Positions 1-9,689 are shown, numbered from the stretch's first letter. The stretch: DNA of 64,000 nucleotides from Phytopseudomonas daroniae (GCF_004327285.1 NZ_QJUI01000007.1:124001-188000), one strand, 5' to 3'. The notes: a model not told the origin generated them from the letters alone. Made by a program: numbers and translations.

Positions 1-2
1 GT

Positions 3-1142
3 GTGTTGCTGTGTGGCTCGGGCGAGCTCGGCAAGGAAGTGGTGATCGAGCTGCAGCGCCTCGGCGTCGAAGTGATCGCCGTCGATCGTTATGCCAACGC
101 ACCGGCCATGCAGGTGGCGCACCGCAGTCACGTGATCAGCATGCTCGATGGTGCGGCGTTGCGCGCGGTGATCGAGCTGGAGAAGCCGCATTACATCGTG
201 CCGGAGATCGAAGCGATTGCCACCGCCACGCTGGTCGAGCTGGAGAACGAAGGCTATACGGTGATCCCCAGCGCCCGTGCCGCGCAACTGACCATGAACC
301 GTGAGGGCATCCGTCGCCTGGCCGCCGAAGAACTGGGCGTGCCGACGTCGCCATATCAGTTCGCCGACTCCCTCGAAGAGTTTCAGGCTGCCGTCAGCGC
401 CATCGGTTTCCCCTGCGTGGTCAAACCGATCATGAGTTCGTCGGGCAAGGGCCAGTCGGTGCTCAAAGGTGCCGATGACGTGCAGAAGGCCTGGGATTAC
501 GCCCAGGCCGGCGGCCGTGCCGGCAAGGGCCGGGTGATCGTCGAGGGCTTTATCGACTTCGATTACGAAATCACCCTGCTGACCGTGCGCCACGTTGGCG
601 GTACCACTTTCTGTGCGCCGGTTGGTCACCGCCAGGAGAAGGGCGACTATCAGGAATCCTGGCAGCCCCAGGCGATGAGCCCGGCCGCGCGTGCCGAGGC
701 CGAACGTATCGCCCTGGCCGTCACCGGCTCCCTTGGTGGTCGCGGTCTGTTCGGCGTCGAGCTGTTCGTCAAGGGCGACCAGGTGTGGTTCTGCGAAATC
801 TCCCCGCGTCCTCATGACACCGGCCTGGTGACCCTGATCTCTCAGGATCTGTCCGAGTTCGCCCTGCATGCACGGGCCATCCTCGGTCTGCCGATTCCGG
901 CGATCCGCCAGTTCGGCCCATCGGCATCGGCGGTGATCCTGGTGGAAGGCGAGTCGACACAGGTCAGCTTCGGCAACCTGGGGGCGGCACTCACCGAGCC
1001 GGATACCGCACTGCGCCTGTTCGGCAAACCGGAAGTCAGTGGCCAGCGTCGCATGGGCGTGGCCCTGGCACGTGACGAGTCGCTGGAAGCCGCACGCGCC
1101 AAGGCGCTGCGTTCGGCGCAGGCGGTCAAGGTCGAACTGTAA
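3..1142 (+). CDS. purT: Formate-dependent phosphoribosylglycinamide formyltransferase 2 (5' partial)
   Basis: This enzyme makes formyl-GAR from GAR, formate and ATP, the formate-using third step of purine synthesis in the cytosol. The visible 379 residues match PurT from about residue 16 of the usual ~392, so the true start lies before the window. The GTG at position 3 is an internal valine codon, not a start. The N-terminal GSGELGKE nucleotide-fold motif, the SSSGKGQ ATP-grasp loop (visible residues 145-151) and SPRPHDTG near residue 270 are all present. The frame is intact to its TAA stop. No terminator is seen; a palindromic repeat follows 50 bp later. Confidence 0.96.
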   Translation: MLLCGSGELGKEVVIELQRLGVEVIAVDRYANAPAMQVAHRSHVISMLDGAALRAVIELEKPHYIVPEIEAIATATLVELENEGYTVIPSARAAQLTMNREGIRRLAAEELGVPTSPYQFADSLEEFQAAVSAIGFPCVVKPIMSSSGKGQSVLKGADDVQKAWDYAQAGGRAGKGRVIVEGFIDFDYEITLLTVRHVGGTTFCAPVGHRQEKGDYQESWQPQAMSPAARAEAERIALAVTGSLGGRGLFGVELFVKGDQVWFCEISPRPHDTGLVTLISQDLSEFALHARAILGLPIPAIRQFGPSASAVILVEGESTQVSFGNLGAALTEPDTALRLFGKPEVSGQRRMGVALARDESLEAARAKALRSAQAVKVEL

Positions 1143-1193
1143 GAACCTCTCCCGGATCTGCAGGTACGATCGTAAAAGGGGAGAGCGGCCTGT

Positions 1194-1285
1194 CGTAGGG
1201 TGGATGACGCTCTTTTCATCCACCAATGCGATTGCAGAGTGGTGGACGGATCGGGCCGCGCAGGTGAAGCGTCGTCCACCCTACG
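1194..1285. repeat. 92-bp palindromic dispersed repeat, copy 1
   Basis: The outer arms CGTAGGGTGGATGACG and CGTCGTCCACCCTACG pair over 16 bases with one G-T type mismatch. An inner pair (CATCCACCA / TGGTGGACG) lies between them. Near-identical copies occur at 7182, 25003 and 54593. It fills the gap between the convergent ends of purT and the CorC-like gene. It looks like a REP-type non-coding palindrome and could form a cruciform or an RNA hairpin. Confidence 0.85.
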
Positions 1286-1340
1286 CCCGCCCTCGCCTTG
1301 TTGCGTCTAATCGCTTAAGGGAAGGGTCTGACCACTGGTT

Positions 1341-2591
1341 TCACTGCGGCTGGCATTCCCAGGCCCGCACCTCGAGCACCCGGCTGTCGGTGGCTTTGAG
1401 GATTTCCAGACGGTAATGGCCAACTTGCAGGCATACGGCGCTGGCCGGGATGTTCTCCAGTACCTCGGTCACCAGGCCGTTGACGGTTTTCGGCCCGTCG
1501 ACTGGCAGGTTCCAGCCCAATGCCCGGTTCACTTCGCGTAGATAAGCGCTGCCCTTGATCGCCCAGGTACCATCTCCCAGTGGGTGAAATTCACTCGGGT
1601 GAGCGGTTTCTACCGTGCTCAGGTCGCCGACGATCTCTTCCAGAATATCTTCCAGGGTGACGATACCCATGGCCTCGCCGTACTCGTCGACGACGATGCC
1701 GGTGCGGTACTTGTGCTGCTGGAAATTCACCAACTGGGTTGCCAGCGTCGTGACTTCCGGGACGAAGTAGGGCGCATCGCAGGCCTGCAGCAGGGTCGTT
1801 TCGTCCAGTTCACTGTGGCCCGCCAGGCGGCGCATATGCAGGATGCCTTCGATCTGGTTGAGGCTGTTGCGATATACCGGCAGGCGCGTGTGCGAGGCGT
1901 TGCGGATCTGTTCGATCAGCGGCACGCTGCCTTGCAGGTCGATGCCGACGACTTCGTGGCGGGGAATCATGATGTCGTTCACGTTGACCCGATCCAGTTC
2001 GAGCACGCCCAGCAACATGGTGCGTCTTTCTCTGGGGAGCGGCAGGTCATCGGCCTGTAGTGCACTGCGCAGCTCTTCCAGGCTGAGATTGTCGTTTTGC
2101 GCACCCTCCACGGGTTTGCCGATTCGGCTGCGCAGTGCCTGGCTGATGATCAGCAGCAGGCTGGTCAGGGGAGACAGCGCGACACTGACGAGCAGCAGTG
2201 GCCGGCTCGCCGGGTAGGCAAACAGGTGTGTCGGCAGGATCGCCAGCACGCGCCCGAGCGGATGCGCCAGTATCAGCACGGCCAGGGTGAGCACGAACGG
2301 TGAAATGACCTGGATGGCATTACCGCTTTGGCTCAGCGCCAGCAGCGTGGCGGCTACCGAAGCGGCCATGGTGCTGCAGATCGTGCCGATGCGCAGGGTG
2401 GCGGAGAGGCGTTGCGGTTGATCCATCAACTTGATCAGGCGTGCGGCGGCGCGATGGCCCTGGCGGGCGCGGTGGCGCAGCCGATAGCGATTGAGGCTGA
2501 ACAGCACGGTGCGCGCGCAGATGAAGAATGCCGCGCAGCCCAGCAGCAGAAGCAGCAGGGCCAACTGAGGAATGAGGGAGGGCGTGTCCAC
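1341..2591 (-). CDS. CNNM/CorC (HlyC/CorC) family membrane protein with CBS domains
   Basis: A 416-residue inner-membrane protein of the CNNM/CorC family, which is linked to magnesium and divalent-cation handling. Hydrophobic segments of the DUF21 type fill about residues 7-150. A pair of CBS domains follows (about 200-325, with NDIMIPRHEVVGID and the TGIVVDEYGEAMGIVTLEDI segment), then a CorC_HlyC domain (about 335-416). I place the start at a GTG two bases after the upstream gene's TGA, giving VDTPSLIP as the first codons. A longer open frame continues further but is antisense noise over the neighbour. It is probably translated together with the CcsA-like gene. Substrate and direction of transport are not visible. 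Confidence 0.9.
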   Translation of the reverse strand: MDTPSLIPQLALLLLLLGCAAFFICARTVLFSLNRYRLRHRARQGHRAAARLIKLMDQPQRLSATLRIGTICSTMAASVAATLLALSQSGNAIQVISPFVLTLAVLILAHPLGRVLAILPTHLFAYPASRPLLLVSVALSPLTSLLLIISQALRSRIGKPVEGAQNDNLSLEELRSALQADDLPLPRERRTMLLGVLELDRVNVNDIMIPRHEVVGIDLQGSVPLIEQIRNASHTRLPVYRNSLNQIEGILHMRRLAGHSELDETTLLQACDAPYFVPEVTTLATQLVNFQQHKYRTGIVVDEYGEAMGIVTLEDILEEIVGDLSTVETAHPSEFHPLGDGTWAIKGSAYLREVNRALGWNLPVDGPKTVNGLVTEVLENIPASAVCLQVGHYRLEILKATDSRVLEVRAWECQPQ

Positions 2592-2593
2592 GG

Positions 2594-3394
2594 TCAGATG
2601 TGGAGGATGAATTCGCGAACCAGCTTGCTGCCGAAGAATGCCAGCATCAGCAGGCAGAACCCCGCCAGCGTCCAGCGAATCGCCTTGTGCCCACGCCAGC
2701 CGAGCTGGTGGCGGCCCCACAGCAGCACGGCGAATACCACCCAGGCGAAGCAGGACAGGATGGTCTTGTGCACCAGGTGCTGGGTAAACAGGTTGTCGAT
2801 GAAGATCGCCCCGGACAGCAGCGATAGCGACAGCAGCGCCCAGCCGCACCACAGGAAGCCGAACAGCAGGCTCTCCATGGTTTGCAGAGGCGGGAAGTTG
2901 CGAATCAGCCCGGATGGGTGCTTGTGCTTGAGCTGATGATCCTGCACCAGTAGCAGCAGCGACTGGAACATGGCGATGGTCAGCATGCCGTAAGCCATGA
3001 TCGACAGCAGGATGTGGGCGAGGATGCCGGGCCCTTCTTCCAGCGGTTGGGTGGTGCCGCTGGGCATGAACTGGGCGAACAGTACCGTCAGGCCGCCGAG
3101 GGGAAAGAGGAACAGCAGCAGGTTCTCTACCGGCATACGCTGGCTGGCCAGCAGAATGAGCACGATTACGGTGTAGGCGATCAGGCTGGCGGTGTTGAAG
3201 AAGTCCAGAGTCAGGCCGACGCTGTTGTGCATCTGCATGAACAGACTGCCGCCGTGGAAGAACAGGGCGATGACGCCAAGAAGCGCCAGCAGGCGTTTGC
3301 TGGGTGTGCTGCGGCGGGTCAGGTGCAGGCCTTGATAGCTGGCGGCGCCAAAGTAGAAAATGGCCGCGGCGAGGCTGGGCAACAGAGGGTGCAT
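2594..3394 (-). CDS. CcsA/YpjD-like cytochrome c assembly-type membrane protein
   Basis: A 266-residue polytopic membrane protein with about eight hydrophobic segments and the spacing of the CcsA/CcmC (cytochrome c assembly) superfamily. It includes the conserved region GPGILAHILLSIMAYG and a later histidine in QHLVHKTILS. The ATG at 3394 (MHPLLPSLAAA) begins the first membrane helix and has an AGGAT-like ribosome site; an ATG 14 codons earlier would add a polar leader. A homologue sits next to ffh in other pseudomonads as far as I recall. The family handles heme in some members, but this small paralogue has no proven role. It is divergent from ffh and two bases from the CorC-like gene. Confidence 0.85.
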   Translation of the reverse strand: MHPLLPSLAAAIFYFGAASYQGLHLTRRSTPSKRLLALLGVIALFFHGGSLFMQMHNSVGLTLDFFNTASLIAYTVIVLILLASQRMPVENLLLFLFPLGGLTVLFAQFMPSGTTQPLEEGPGILAHILLSIMAYGMLTIAMFQSLLLLVQDHQLKHKHPSGLIRNFPPLQTMESLLFGFLWCGWALLSLSLLSGAIFIDNLFTQHLVHKTILSCFAWVVFAVLLWGRHQLGWRGHKAIRWTLAGFCLLMLAFFGSKLVREFILHI

Positions 3395-3587
3395 AGATCC
3401 TGAATGACAAGGCCTGAAAGGCGCTGAGTGTGGCACACAACGGTTGCCGCCAAAAGACCGTAAACGGTATCCGCTCTCATATGTCGCAGGGGCTCCGATA
3501 AAGAAGCCTCAACAGCAGGGCAGTCTTGGTTATAATCCGCCGTTTGCTGCCAGCCCATCCCGGCCCGACGGCCTGAAAGGAACGCGC

Positions 3588-4964
3588 ATGTTCGAAAATC
3601 TAACAGATCGCCTCTCGCAGACTCTGCGCAGCGTCACTGGCAAGGCCAAGCTGACCGAGGACAATATCAAGGACACCCTGCGTGAAGTGCGCATGGCGCT
3701 GCTCGAGGCCGACGTGGCGCTGCCCGTGGTCAAGGACTTCGTCGCCCGGGTCAGGGATCGTGCGGTCGGCACCGAAGTATCGAAGAGCCTGACGCCCGGC
3801 CAGGCATTCGTGAAAATCGTGCGCCTGGAGCTGGAAAGCCTCATGGGCGCGGCCAACGAAGACCTCGACCTGAGTACCACGCCGCCAGCGGTCGTGCTGA
3901 TGGCCGGTCTGCAGGGCGCGGGCAAGACCACCACCGTGGGCAAGTTGGCGCGCTTCCTCAAGGAGCGCAAGAAGAAGAGCGTGATGGTGGTGTCGGCGGA
4001 CGTCTATCGTCCGGCGGCGATCAAACAGCTGGAAACCCTGGCCAGCGACATCGGCGTGACCTTCTTTCCGTCCGATATCACCCAGAAGCCGGTAGCCATC
4101 GCCGAAGCGGCGATCCGCGAAGCCAAGCTCAAATACATCGATGTGGTGCTGGTGGATACCGCCGGTCGTCTGGCTATCGATGCCGAGATGATGGCCGAGA
4201 TCCAGGCGCTGCACGCGGCGGTCAAGCCGGTGGAGACCCTGTTCGTGGTCGATGCCATGACCGGTCAGGACGCCGCCAACACTGCCAAGGCCTTCAATGA
4301 CGCCCTGCCGCTCACCGGGGTGGTGCTGACCAAGGTCGACGGTGATGCCCGTGGCGGTGCCGCACTGTCGGTTCGCGCGATCACCGGCAAGCCGATCAAG
4401 TTCATCGGTATGGGCGAGAAGAGCGAAGCGCTCGAGCCGTTCCATCCCGAGCGGATCGCCTCGCGCATCCTCGGCATGGGCGATGTGCTCAGCCTGATCG
4501 AGCAGGCCGAGCAGACCCTCGACCGGGACAAGGCCGAGAAGCTCACCAAGAAGCTGAAGAAGGGCAAGGGCTTCGATCTCGAAGACTTCCGTGACCAGCT
4601 CGTGCAAATGAAGAGCATGGGCGGCCTCGGCGGCCTGATGGACAAGCTGCCGCAGATGGGCGGCGTCAACCTGTCGCAGATGGGCGGCGCCCAGGGCGCA
4701 GCGGAGAAGCAGTTCAAGCAGATGGAGGCGATCATCAACTCCATGACGCCTGGCGAGCGCCGCGACCCCGAAATCATCAGCGGTTCGCGCAAGCGCCGCA
4801 TCGCCATGGGTTCCGGCACCCAGGTGCAGGACATCGGCCGACTGATCAAGCAGCACAAACAGATGCAGAAGATGATGAAGAAATTCACCGCCAAGGGTGG
4901 CATGGCCAAGATGATGCGCGGCATGGGCAGCATGATGCCGGGCGGCGGCATGCCGAAGTTCTAG
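3588..4964 (+). CDS. ffh: Signal recognition particle protein Ffh
   Basis: Ffh binds 4.5S RNA and signal sequences and delivers nascent membrane proteins to FtsY, using GTP. The 458 residues show the N-terminal helical bundle, the G domain (GLQGAGKTTT at residues 107-116, DTAGR near 190, TKVDGDARGG near 250) and the methionine-rich M domain (many MGG and KQMQKMM runs after residue 340). The length fits E. coli Ffh (453). I chose ATG 3588 because AAAGGA stands just before it; an in-frame upstream start at 3444 would add 48 unrelated residues. A palindromic repeat separates it from rpsP. Confidence 0.98.
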   Translation: MFENLTDRLSQTLRSVTGKAKLTEDNIKDTLREVRMALLEADVALPVVKDFVARVRDRAVGTEVSKSLTPGQAFVKIVRLELESLMGAANEDLDLSTTPPAVVLMAGLQGAGKTTTVGKLARFLKERKKKSVMVVSADVYRPAAIKQLETLASDIGVTFFPSDITQKPVAIAEAAIREAKLKYIDVVLVDTAGRLAIDAEMMAEIQALHAAVKPVETLFVVDAMTGQDAANTAKAFNDALPLTGVVLTKVDGDARGGAALSVRAITGKPIKFIGMGEKSEALEPFHPERIASRILGMGDVLSLIEQAEQTLDRDKAEKLTKKLKKGKGFDLEDFRDQLVQMKSMGGLGGLMDKLPQMGGVNLSQMGGAQGAAEKQFKQMEAIINSMTPGERRDPEIISGSRKRRIAMGSGTQVQDIGRLIKQHKQMQKMMKKFTAKGGMAKMMRGMGSMMPGGGMPKF

Positions 4965-5066
4965 AAAAGCAGTTGCAAGCCTCAAGCTTCAAGCCGCAAG
5001 AGAGCTGGGTCTCCGGGATTTTGCTTTTACTTGCAGCTTGTGGCTTGAAGCTTGCCGCTTTTGCTC
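4965..5066. repeat. CTTGAAGCTTG-type large imperfect palindrome
   Basis: The left arm (TTGCAAGCCTCAAGCTTC...GCCGCAAG) and the right arm (CTTGCAGCTTGTGGCTTGAAGCTTGCCGC) are near reverse complements around a 30-bp centre. A related palindrome lies at 11001-11155. It starts directly after the ffh stop and could end or attenuate ffh transcription before rpsP. Confidence 0.75.
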
Positions 5067-5147
5067 TTAGAATACGCGGCCTTTCGGGCCTAGGCCCATT
5101 TTTGATGTGTGCCTCAAGTTAGCACCGACTACAGGAACGATGTTCAC

Positions 5148-5399
5148 ATGGTAACTATTCGTCTCGCTCGTGGCGGCTCCAAAAAGCGCCCCTTCTACCA
5201 CCTGACCGTGACCAACAGCCGCAATGCGCGCGACGGTCGCTTCGTAGAGCGTATCGGCTTCTTCAATCCGATCGCTTCGGGTGCTGAAGTCAAGCTGTCC
5301 GTGAATCAAGAGCGCGCTACCTACTGGCTCGGCCAGGGCGCACAGCCGTCTGAGCGCGTTGCTCAGCTGCTGAAAGAAGCTGCCAAGGCTGCTGCCTAA
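5148..5399 (+). CDS. rpsP: 30S ribosomal protein S16
   Basis: S16 is an assembly protein of the small ribosomal subunit. The 83-residue product starts [17 protein letters not shown] and has the expected family length. The ATG at 5148 gives the canonical N-terminus; a longer frame upstream adds 13 residues that do not belong to the family. It opens the rpsP-rimM-trmD-rplS operon, with only 7 bases to rimM. Confidence 0.98.
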   Translation: MVTIRLARGGSKKRPFYHLTVTNSRNARDGRFVERIGFFNPIASGAEVKLSVNQERATYWLGQGAQPSERVAQLLKEAAKAAA

Positions 5400-5406
5400 G
5401 CACTTT

Positions 5407-5943
5407 ATGAGCACGACGCCGGCTCCCGCCGAGGATCTGATGGTTCTTGGCAAGATTGTCTCGGTGCATGGCGTCAAGGGTGAGGTGAAGGTGTTTTCCT
5501 TTACCGATCCACTGGATAACGTGCTCGATTACCCTCGCTGGACGCTGCGGCGCGATGGCGAGGTGAAACAGGTTGAACTGGCTGGTGGACGCTTGCAGGG
5601 CAAGGTTCTGGTCGCCAGGCTGAAAGGGCTCGATGATCGTGAAGTGGCGCGTACCTACGCCGGCTTCGAGATCTGCGTTCCCCGCAGCCTGTTGCCCGAA
5701 CTGGAAGACGGCGAGTTCTACTGGTATCAGCTGATAGGTCTCAAGGTCATCGATCAGGCGGGGCAATTGCTCGGCAAGATCGATCATCTGTTCGAGACCG
5801 GTGCCAACGATGTGATGGTGGTCAAGCCGTGCATCGACAGCCTCGATGATCGCGAGCGTCTGTTGCCTTATACGCAACAGTGCGTGTTGTCGATCAGCCT
5901 CGAGGCTGGCGAGATGCGGGTCGACTGGGATGCGGACTTCTGA
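5407..5943 (+). CDS. rimM: Ribosome maturation factor RimM
   Basis: RimM binds S19 and helps assemble the 30S head and process 16S rRNA. The 178 residues contain the N-terminal barrel ([17 protein letters not shown], about residues 13-29) and the C-terminal PRC barrel with the [12 protein letters not shown] segment near 100-111. The length is typical. It lies second in the ribosomal operon, 7 bases after rpsP and 4 bases before trmD, so coupled translation is likely. Confidence 0.97.
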   Translation: MSTTPAPAEDLMVLGKIVSVHGVKGEVKVFSFTDPLDNVLDYPRWTLRRDGEVKQVELAGGRLQGKVLVARLKGLDDREVARTYAGFEICVPRSLLPELEDGEFYWYQLIGLKVIDQAGQLLGKIDHLFETGANDVMVVKPCIDSLDDRERLLPYTQQCVLSISLEAGEMRVDWDADF

Positions 5944-5947
5944 CGCC

Positions 5948-6700
5948 ATGCCGAGCTTGCGCGTCGATGTCATTACGCTGTTCCCGGAAATGTTCGCCGC
6001 CATCGGCGATTACGGCATTACCAGCCGTGCGGTAAGGCAGGAGCTGTTGCAGCTGACCTGCTGGAACCCACGCAGTTACACCACGGATCGTCATCACACC
6101 GTTGACGACCGCCCCTTCGGTGGCGGTCCTGGCATGGTGATGAAGATCAAGCCGCTCGAAGATGCTCTGGCTGATGCCAGGCAGGCCAGCGGCGGTCAGG
6201 CGAAGGTGATCTACCTTTCGCCACAAGGCCGCCCGCTGACGCAGGCGGCGGTACGCGAGCTGGCGAAGGAGGAGCGTTTGATCCTCATCGCCGGCCGCTA
6301 CGAAGGCGTCGACGAGCGTTTCATCGAAACGCACGTCGACGAGGAATGGTCGATTGGCGACTACGTCCTGTCCGGCGGTGAGCTGCCGGCCATGGTGCTG
6401 ATCGATGCGGTAACGCGCCTTTTGCCTGGTGCATTGGGTCATGCAGATTCGGCCGAGGAAGACTCCTTCACGGATGGCTTGCTCGACTGCCCGCATTACA
6501 CCCGTCCGGAGGTGTATGTGGATAAACGTGTTCCTGAGGTGCTGCTTGGCGGCAACCACGAACACATCCGGCGCTGGCGTTTGCAGCAGTCCCTGGGACG
6601 CACCTGGGAACGCCGTGTCGATCTTCTGGATAGCCGCTCGCTTTCTGGAGAAGAGAAAAAGCTGCTGGAGGAATATATCCGCCAGCGGGACGATAACTAA
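5948..6700 (+). CDS. trmD: tRNA (guanine-N1-)-methyltransferase TrmD
   Basis: TrmD methylates G37 of tRNAs next to the anticodon with S-adenosylmethionine and prevents +1 frameshifting. The 250 residues begin [16 protein letters not shown]. They hold the SPOUT trefoil-knot motifs [24 protein letters not shown] and [17 protein letters not shown] longer in-frame upstream start exists but overlaps rimM, so ATG 5948 is preferred. All signature residues are intact. Confidence 0.98.
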   Translation: MPSLRVDVITLFPEMFAAIGDYGITSRAVRQELLQLTCWNPRSYTTDRHHTVDDRPFGGGPGMVMKIKPLEDALADARQASGGQAKVIYLSPQGRPLTQAAVRELAKEERLILIAGRYEGVDERFIETHVDEEWSIGDYVLSGGELPAMVLIDAVTRLLPGALGHADSAEEDSFTDGLLDCPHYTRPEVYVDKRVPEVLLGGNHEHIRRWRLQQSLGRTWERRVDLLDSRSLSGEEKKLLEEYIRQRDDN

Positions 6701-6741
6701 ATATCGATGGCCGGCCTGACGGCCCGTCTTAGGAGCGCAGC

Positions 6742-7092
6742 ATGACCAACAAAATCATTCAGCAGATCGAAGCTGAGCAGATGAGCAAAGAGATCCCGAC
6801 CTTTGCCCCGGGCGACACCGTAATCGTCCAGGTAAAAGTAAAGGAAGGTGACCGTCAGCGTCTGCAGGCGTTCGAAGGTGTGGTAATCGCCAAGCGTAAC
6901 CGCGGTCTGAACAGTGCCTTCACCGTGCGCAAGATCTCCAGCGGCGTAGGCGTAGAACGTACTTTCCAGACTTACAGCCCTCTGGTCGACAGCCTGTCCG
7001 TCAAGCGTCGTGGTGACGTTCGCAAGGCCAAGCTGTACTACCTGCGCGACCTGTCCGGCAAGGCAGCACGCATCAAGGAGAAGCTGGCTTAA
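6742..7092 (+). CDS. rplS: 50S ribosomal protein L19
   Basis: L19 sits at the interface of the ribosomal subunits. The 116-residue protein shows the full family pattern, including [20 protein letters not shown] and the [23 protein letters not shown] tail. A GGAG sequence lies just upstream. It is the last gene of the operon and is followed by a strong intrinsic terminator. Confidence 0.98.
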   Translation: MTNKIIQQIEAEQMSKEIPTFAPGDTVIVQVKVKEGDRQRLQAFEGVVIAKRNRGLNSAFTVRKISSGVGVERTFQTYSPLVDSLSVKRRGDVRKAKLYYLRDLSGKAARIKEKLA

Positions 7093-7109
7093 GCCACGCT
7101 TCCCTCTCG

Positions 7110-7136
7110 AAAAAAGCAGCCCAGGGCTGCTTTTTT
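7110..7136 (+). terminator. Intrinsic terminator after rplS
   Basis: A GC-rich stem (AAAGCAGCCC / GGGCTGCTTT) is followed by a T run, 18 bases after the rplS stop. It is the classic form and should end the rpsP-rplS operon. Confidence 0.92.
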
Positions 7137-7181
7137 CGTTTCTGGCGTTTGTTGAAACGGCAGCAAGGTGGCGCAAGCAGC

Positions 7182-7285
7182 CGTAGGGTGGATCGGGGCG
7201 CGTAGCTGACGCTCTTTTCATCCACCATTGCGATCGCAAGGTTGGTGGACGGATCGGGCCGCGCAGGTGAAGCGCCGTCCACCGT
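7182..7285. repeat. Palindromic dispersed repeat, copy 2 (variant)
   Basis: This copy matches those at 1194 and 25003 but carries about 14 extra bases (CGGGGCGCGTAGCT) inside the left arm and has lost about four bases (CTAC) of the right arm. It shares a following tail (GTCATGAAACCCACC) with copy 3. It accounts for most of the ~300-bp gap between rplS and the thioesterase; nothing gene-like remains there. Confidence 0.8.
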
Positions 7286-7394
7286 CATGAAACCCACCAA
7301 ATCGACCGTCCGCTCCCGCCTTGTCGAGGCCATTCATACGGGTGCGGTTTTCGTATCCATTGCGCACACCAAAATCGTGAACAGGTTCTGAGTG

Positions 7395-7802
7395 ATGACC
7401 CCCAGAGAGCAGGAAATTCAGCGGCGTACCGAGCTTTCGGAGACCCGCGTGGCCAAGGCGGTGTTTCCGCCGACCACCAACCACCACAACACCCTGTTTG
7501 GCGGGACGGCCATGGCCTGGATGGACGAGGTATCGTTCATCACCGCCACGCGTTTCTGTCGCTTGCCGCTGGTGACCGTGTCGTCCGATCGTATCGATTT
7601 CAATCATCCGATTCCGGCTGGTTCTATCGTCGAGCTGGTCGGGCGCGTGAGTGCGGTCGGCAACACCAGCATGAAGGTGCAGGTCGACGTATTCGTTGAG
7701 GAGATGTACGGCGCTCGTCGCGAACTTGCCATCCATGGGGCCTTCAGCTTCGTGGCGATGGGTGAGGACGGCAAGCCGGTGCTGGTGCTGCCTGGTTTCT
7801 GA
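7395..7802 (+). CDS. Acyl-CoA thioesterase, hotdog fold (YciA-like)
   Basis: A 135-residue single-domain hotdog thioesterase, likely hydrolysing acyl-CoA to free acid and CoA in the cytosol. The pattern PPTTNHHNTLFGGTAMAWMDE with a conserved Asn/His, Gly-Gly and Asp/Glu region is typical of the YciA/BACH group. A second strand block RIDFNHPIPAGSIVEL follows. GTG-ATG occur in tandem at 7392/7395 and I take the ATG. It stands upstream of xerD with a 52-bp gap. The natural acyl chain cannot be read from sequence. Confidence 0.88.
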   Translation: MTPREQEIQRRTELSETRVAKAVFPPTTNHHNTLFGGTAMAWMDEVSFITATRFCRLPLVTVSSDRIDFNHPIPAGSIVELVGRVSAVGNTSMKVQVDVFVEEMYGARRELAIHGAFSFVAMGEDGKPVLVLPGF

Positions 7803-7854
7803 TCGTGCGCGTGCCTCTGGCGCCGCCAAGCCTTTGCTGTTTCGGGGGTAACCG

Positions 7855-8751
7855 ATGTCCGCAGTCGAGCATCCGCTGATCGAGCGTTTCATCGAGGCGC
7901 TGTGGCTGGAGAAAGGCCTTTCCGTGCACACCCGGGCGGCGTATCGCAGTGACCTGGCGTTGCTCAATGGCTGGCTGCAGGGCCGTAGTGTCGAGTTGCA
8001 GTCGGCTGGTCGCGAGGTGCTGCTCGATCACCTGGCCTGGCGCATGAACGAAGGCTACAAGGCGCGCTCCACGGCGCGGCTGATTTCCGGTATGCGCGGT
8101 TTCTACCGATTTCTGCTGCGCGAGGGGCTGATCGACACCGACCCCACCCTGCAGGTGGACATGCCGCAGCTTGGCCGACCATTGCCCAAATCACTGTCCG
8201 AAGCGGATGTCGAGGCGCTGCTGGCGGCCCCCGATCTGGATGATCCCATCGGGCTGCGTGATCGCGCCATGCTCGAGGTGCTGTATGCCTGCGGGCTGCG
8301 GGTCAGTGAGCTGATCGGTCTTACCCTTGAGCAGGTCAATCTGCGTCAGGGCGTGCTGCGGGTATTCGGCAAGGGCAGCAAGGAGCGTCTGGTGCCCATG
8401 GGCGAGGAGGCGATCGGCTGGGTCGAGCGCTATTGCCGCGAGGCTCGGCCGGTTCTGCTTGGGGGGCGGCCAGGCGATGTGCTGTTTCCCAGCCTGCGTG
8501 GCGAACAGATGACCCGGCAAACCTTTTGGCACCGCATCAAACATCAGGCCAGGGTGGCCGGCATCGCCAAATCGCTGTCGCCGCACACCCTGCGCCATGC
8601 GTTCGCGACCCATCTGCTCAACCATGGCGCGGATCTGCGCGTGGTGCAGATGCTCCTGGGGCATAGCGATCTGTCCACCACGCAGATCTATACCCACGTG
8701 GCGCGGGCTCGCTTGCAGGCGCTGCATGCGCAGCATCATCCCCGCGGATGA
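7855..8751 (+). CDS. xerD: Tyrosine recombinase XerD
   Basis: XerD with XerC resolves chromosome dimers at dif under FtsK control. The 298 residues match the family length. The catalytic set is complete: R149, H244, R247, H270 and nucleophile Y279, in the contexts ACGLRVSEL, SPHTLRHAFATHLL, LLGHSDLSTTQIYTHV. The N-terminal core-binding domain covers about residues 1-105. It precedes dsbC, an order I recall from other pseudomonads and enterics, so this is the housekeeping enzyme rather than an integron or phage integrase. Confidence 0.97.
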   Translation: MSAVEHPLIERFIEALWLEKGLSVHTRAAYRSDLALLNGWLQGRSVELQSAGREVLLDHLAWRMNEGYKARSTARLISGMRGFYRFLLREGLIDTDPTLQVDMPQLGRPLPKSLSEADVEALLAAPDLDDPIGLRDRAMLEVLYACGLRVSELIGLTLEQVNLRQGVLRVFGKGSKERLVPMGEEAIGWVERYCREARPVLLGGRPGDVLFPSLRGEQMTRQTFWHRIKHQARVAGIAKSLSPHTLRHAFATHLLNHGADLRVVQMLLGHSDLSTTQIYTHVARARLQALHAQHHPRG

Positions 8752-8858
8752 ATCGCCTGTGGCAGTTCGCGCTTTGCGTCCTGGGCCTGAGGCCCGCGGC
8801 TGCGGTTATGATAGTCTTCGCTCTTCCCTTGTCACCCCGTCGCTCGATAGGAGTATTC

Positions 8859-9584
8859 ATGCGTGTGACCCGCATTTTCGCGGCCATGGCCCTTGGTCTG
8901 GTCAGCACCCTTGGCCACGCTGCCGATCCGGATCAGACGATCCGCCAGAACCTGTTGTCGATCCAGCCTGATCTGCCGATCGAAGCCATCGCCGAAAGTC
9001 CGATGCCCGGCGTCTATCAGGTGCAGCTCAAGGGCGGTCGTCAGCTGTATGCCAGCGCTGACGGGCAATTCGTCATGCAGGGCTATCTGTTTCAGTTCAA
9101 GGACGGCCAGGCGGTGAACCTCACCGAGGTCGAGGAAAGCCGCGCCGTGGCCAAGCAGATCAACGCCATTCCTGCCAAGGACATGGTGGTGTTCGCGCCC
9201 AAGGAGGCGAAAGCGCATATCACCGTGTTCACCGATACCGACTGCGGTTACTGCCAGAAACTGCACAGCGAAGTGGCCGAGCTCAACAAGCAGGGCGTCG
9301 AAGTGCGTTATCTGGCCTTCCCGCGCCAGGGGTTGGGCAGCAAAGGCGCGAAGGATCTGGCCAGCGTCTGGTGCGCCAAGGATCGCCAGGCGGCGATGAA
9401 CCAGGCCAAGTCGCGCCAGTCGGTGGCTGCAGCCACCTGCGACAACCCGGTGGCCGAGCAATATCAGCTGGGGCAGATGATCGGGGTCAACGGCACACCG
9501 GCGATCATTCTGGAGAACGGCAAGATGATTCCGGGCTATCAGCCAGCGGCGCAGCTCGCTCGCCTGGCCCTGGACGCCAAGTGA
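8859..9584 (+). CDS. dsbC: Thiol:disulfide interchange protein DsbC
   Basis: DsbC is a periplasmic disulfide isomerase kept reduced by DsbD. The 241-residue precursor has a signal peptide (residues 1-22, ending GHAADP), an N-terminal dimerisation domain and a thioredoxin fold with active-site CGYC at 129-132. The cis-proline region NGTPAI is present, as is a second cysteine pair. ATAGGAG precedes ATG 8859. An in-frame start 111 bases earlier would bury the signal peptide, so I reject it. Confidence 0.96.
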   Translation: MRVTRIFAAMALGLVSTLGHAADPDQTIRQNLLSIQPDLPIEAIAESPMPGVYQVQLKGGRQLYASADGQFVMQGYLFQFKDGQAVNLTEVEESRAVAKQINAIPAKDMVVFAPKEAKAHITVFTDTDCGYCQKLHSEVAELNKQGVEVRYLAFPRQGLGSKGAKDLASVWCAKDRQAAMNQAKSRQSVAAATCDNPVAEQYQLGQMIGVNGTPAIILENGKMIPGYQPAAQLARLALDAK

Positions 9585-9607
9585 TCCGGCTTGATTGACT
9601 ATCGAGC

Positions 9608-9664
9608 AGCCGCTTCGTAATGTGCGGCTCTTTTTCCACGGCCGGAGCCTGCTCCGGCCGTTTT
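9608..9664 (+). terminator. Two tandem intrinsic terminators between dsbC and hom
   Basis: The first hairpin (AGCCGC, 10-base loop, GCGGCT) ends in CTTTTT at 9635. The second, with arms CGGCCGGAGC and GCTCCGGCCG, ends in TTTT at 9664. Together they should isolate hom from the xerD-dsbC transcript. Confidence 0.85.
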
Positions 9665-9689
9665 ATGCAGTGCAGATGGGGAGTCTAGT

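Noticed and set aside
2592..3440. Extension of the CorC-like open frame to 699 residues
   Set aside because: Beyond 2591 the frame lies over the CcsA-like gene on the same strand and reads as proline/arginine-rich noise; the GTG at 2591 gives the family N-terminus.
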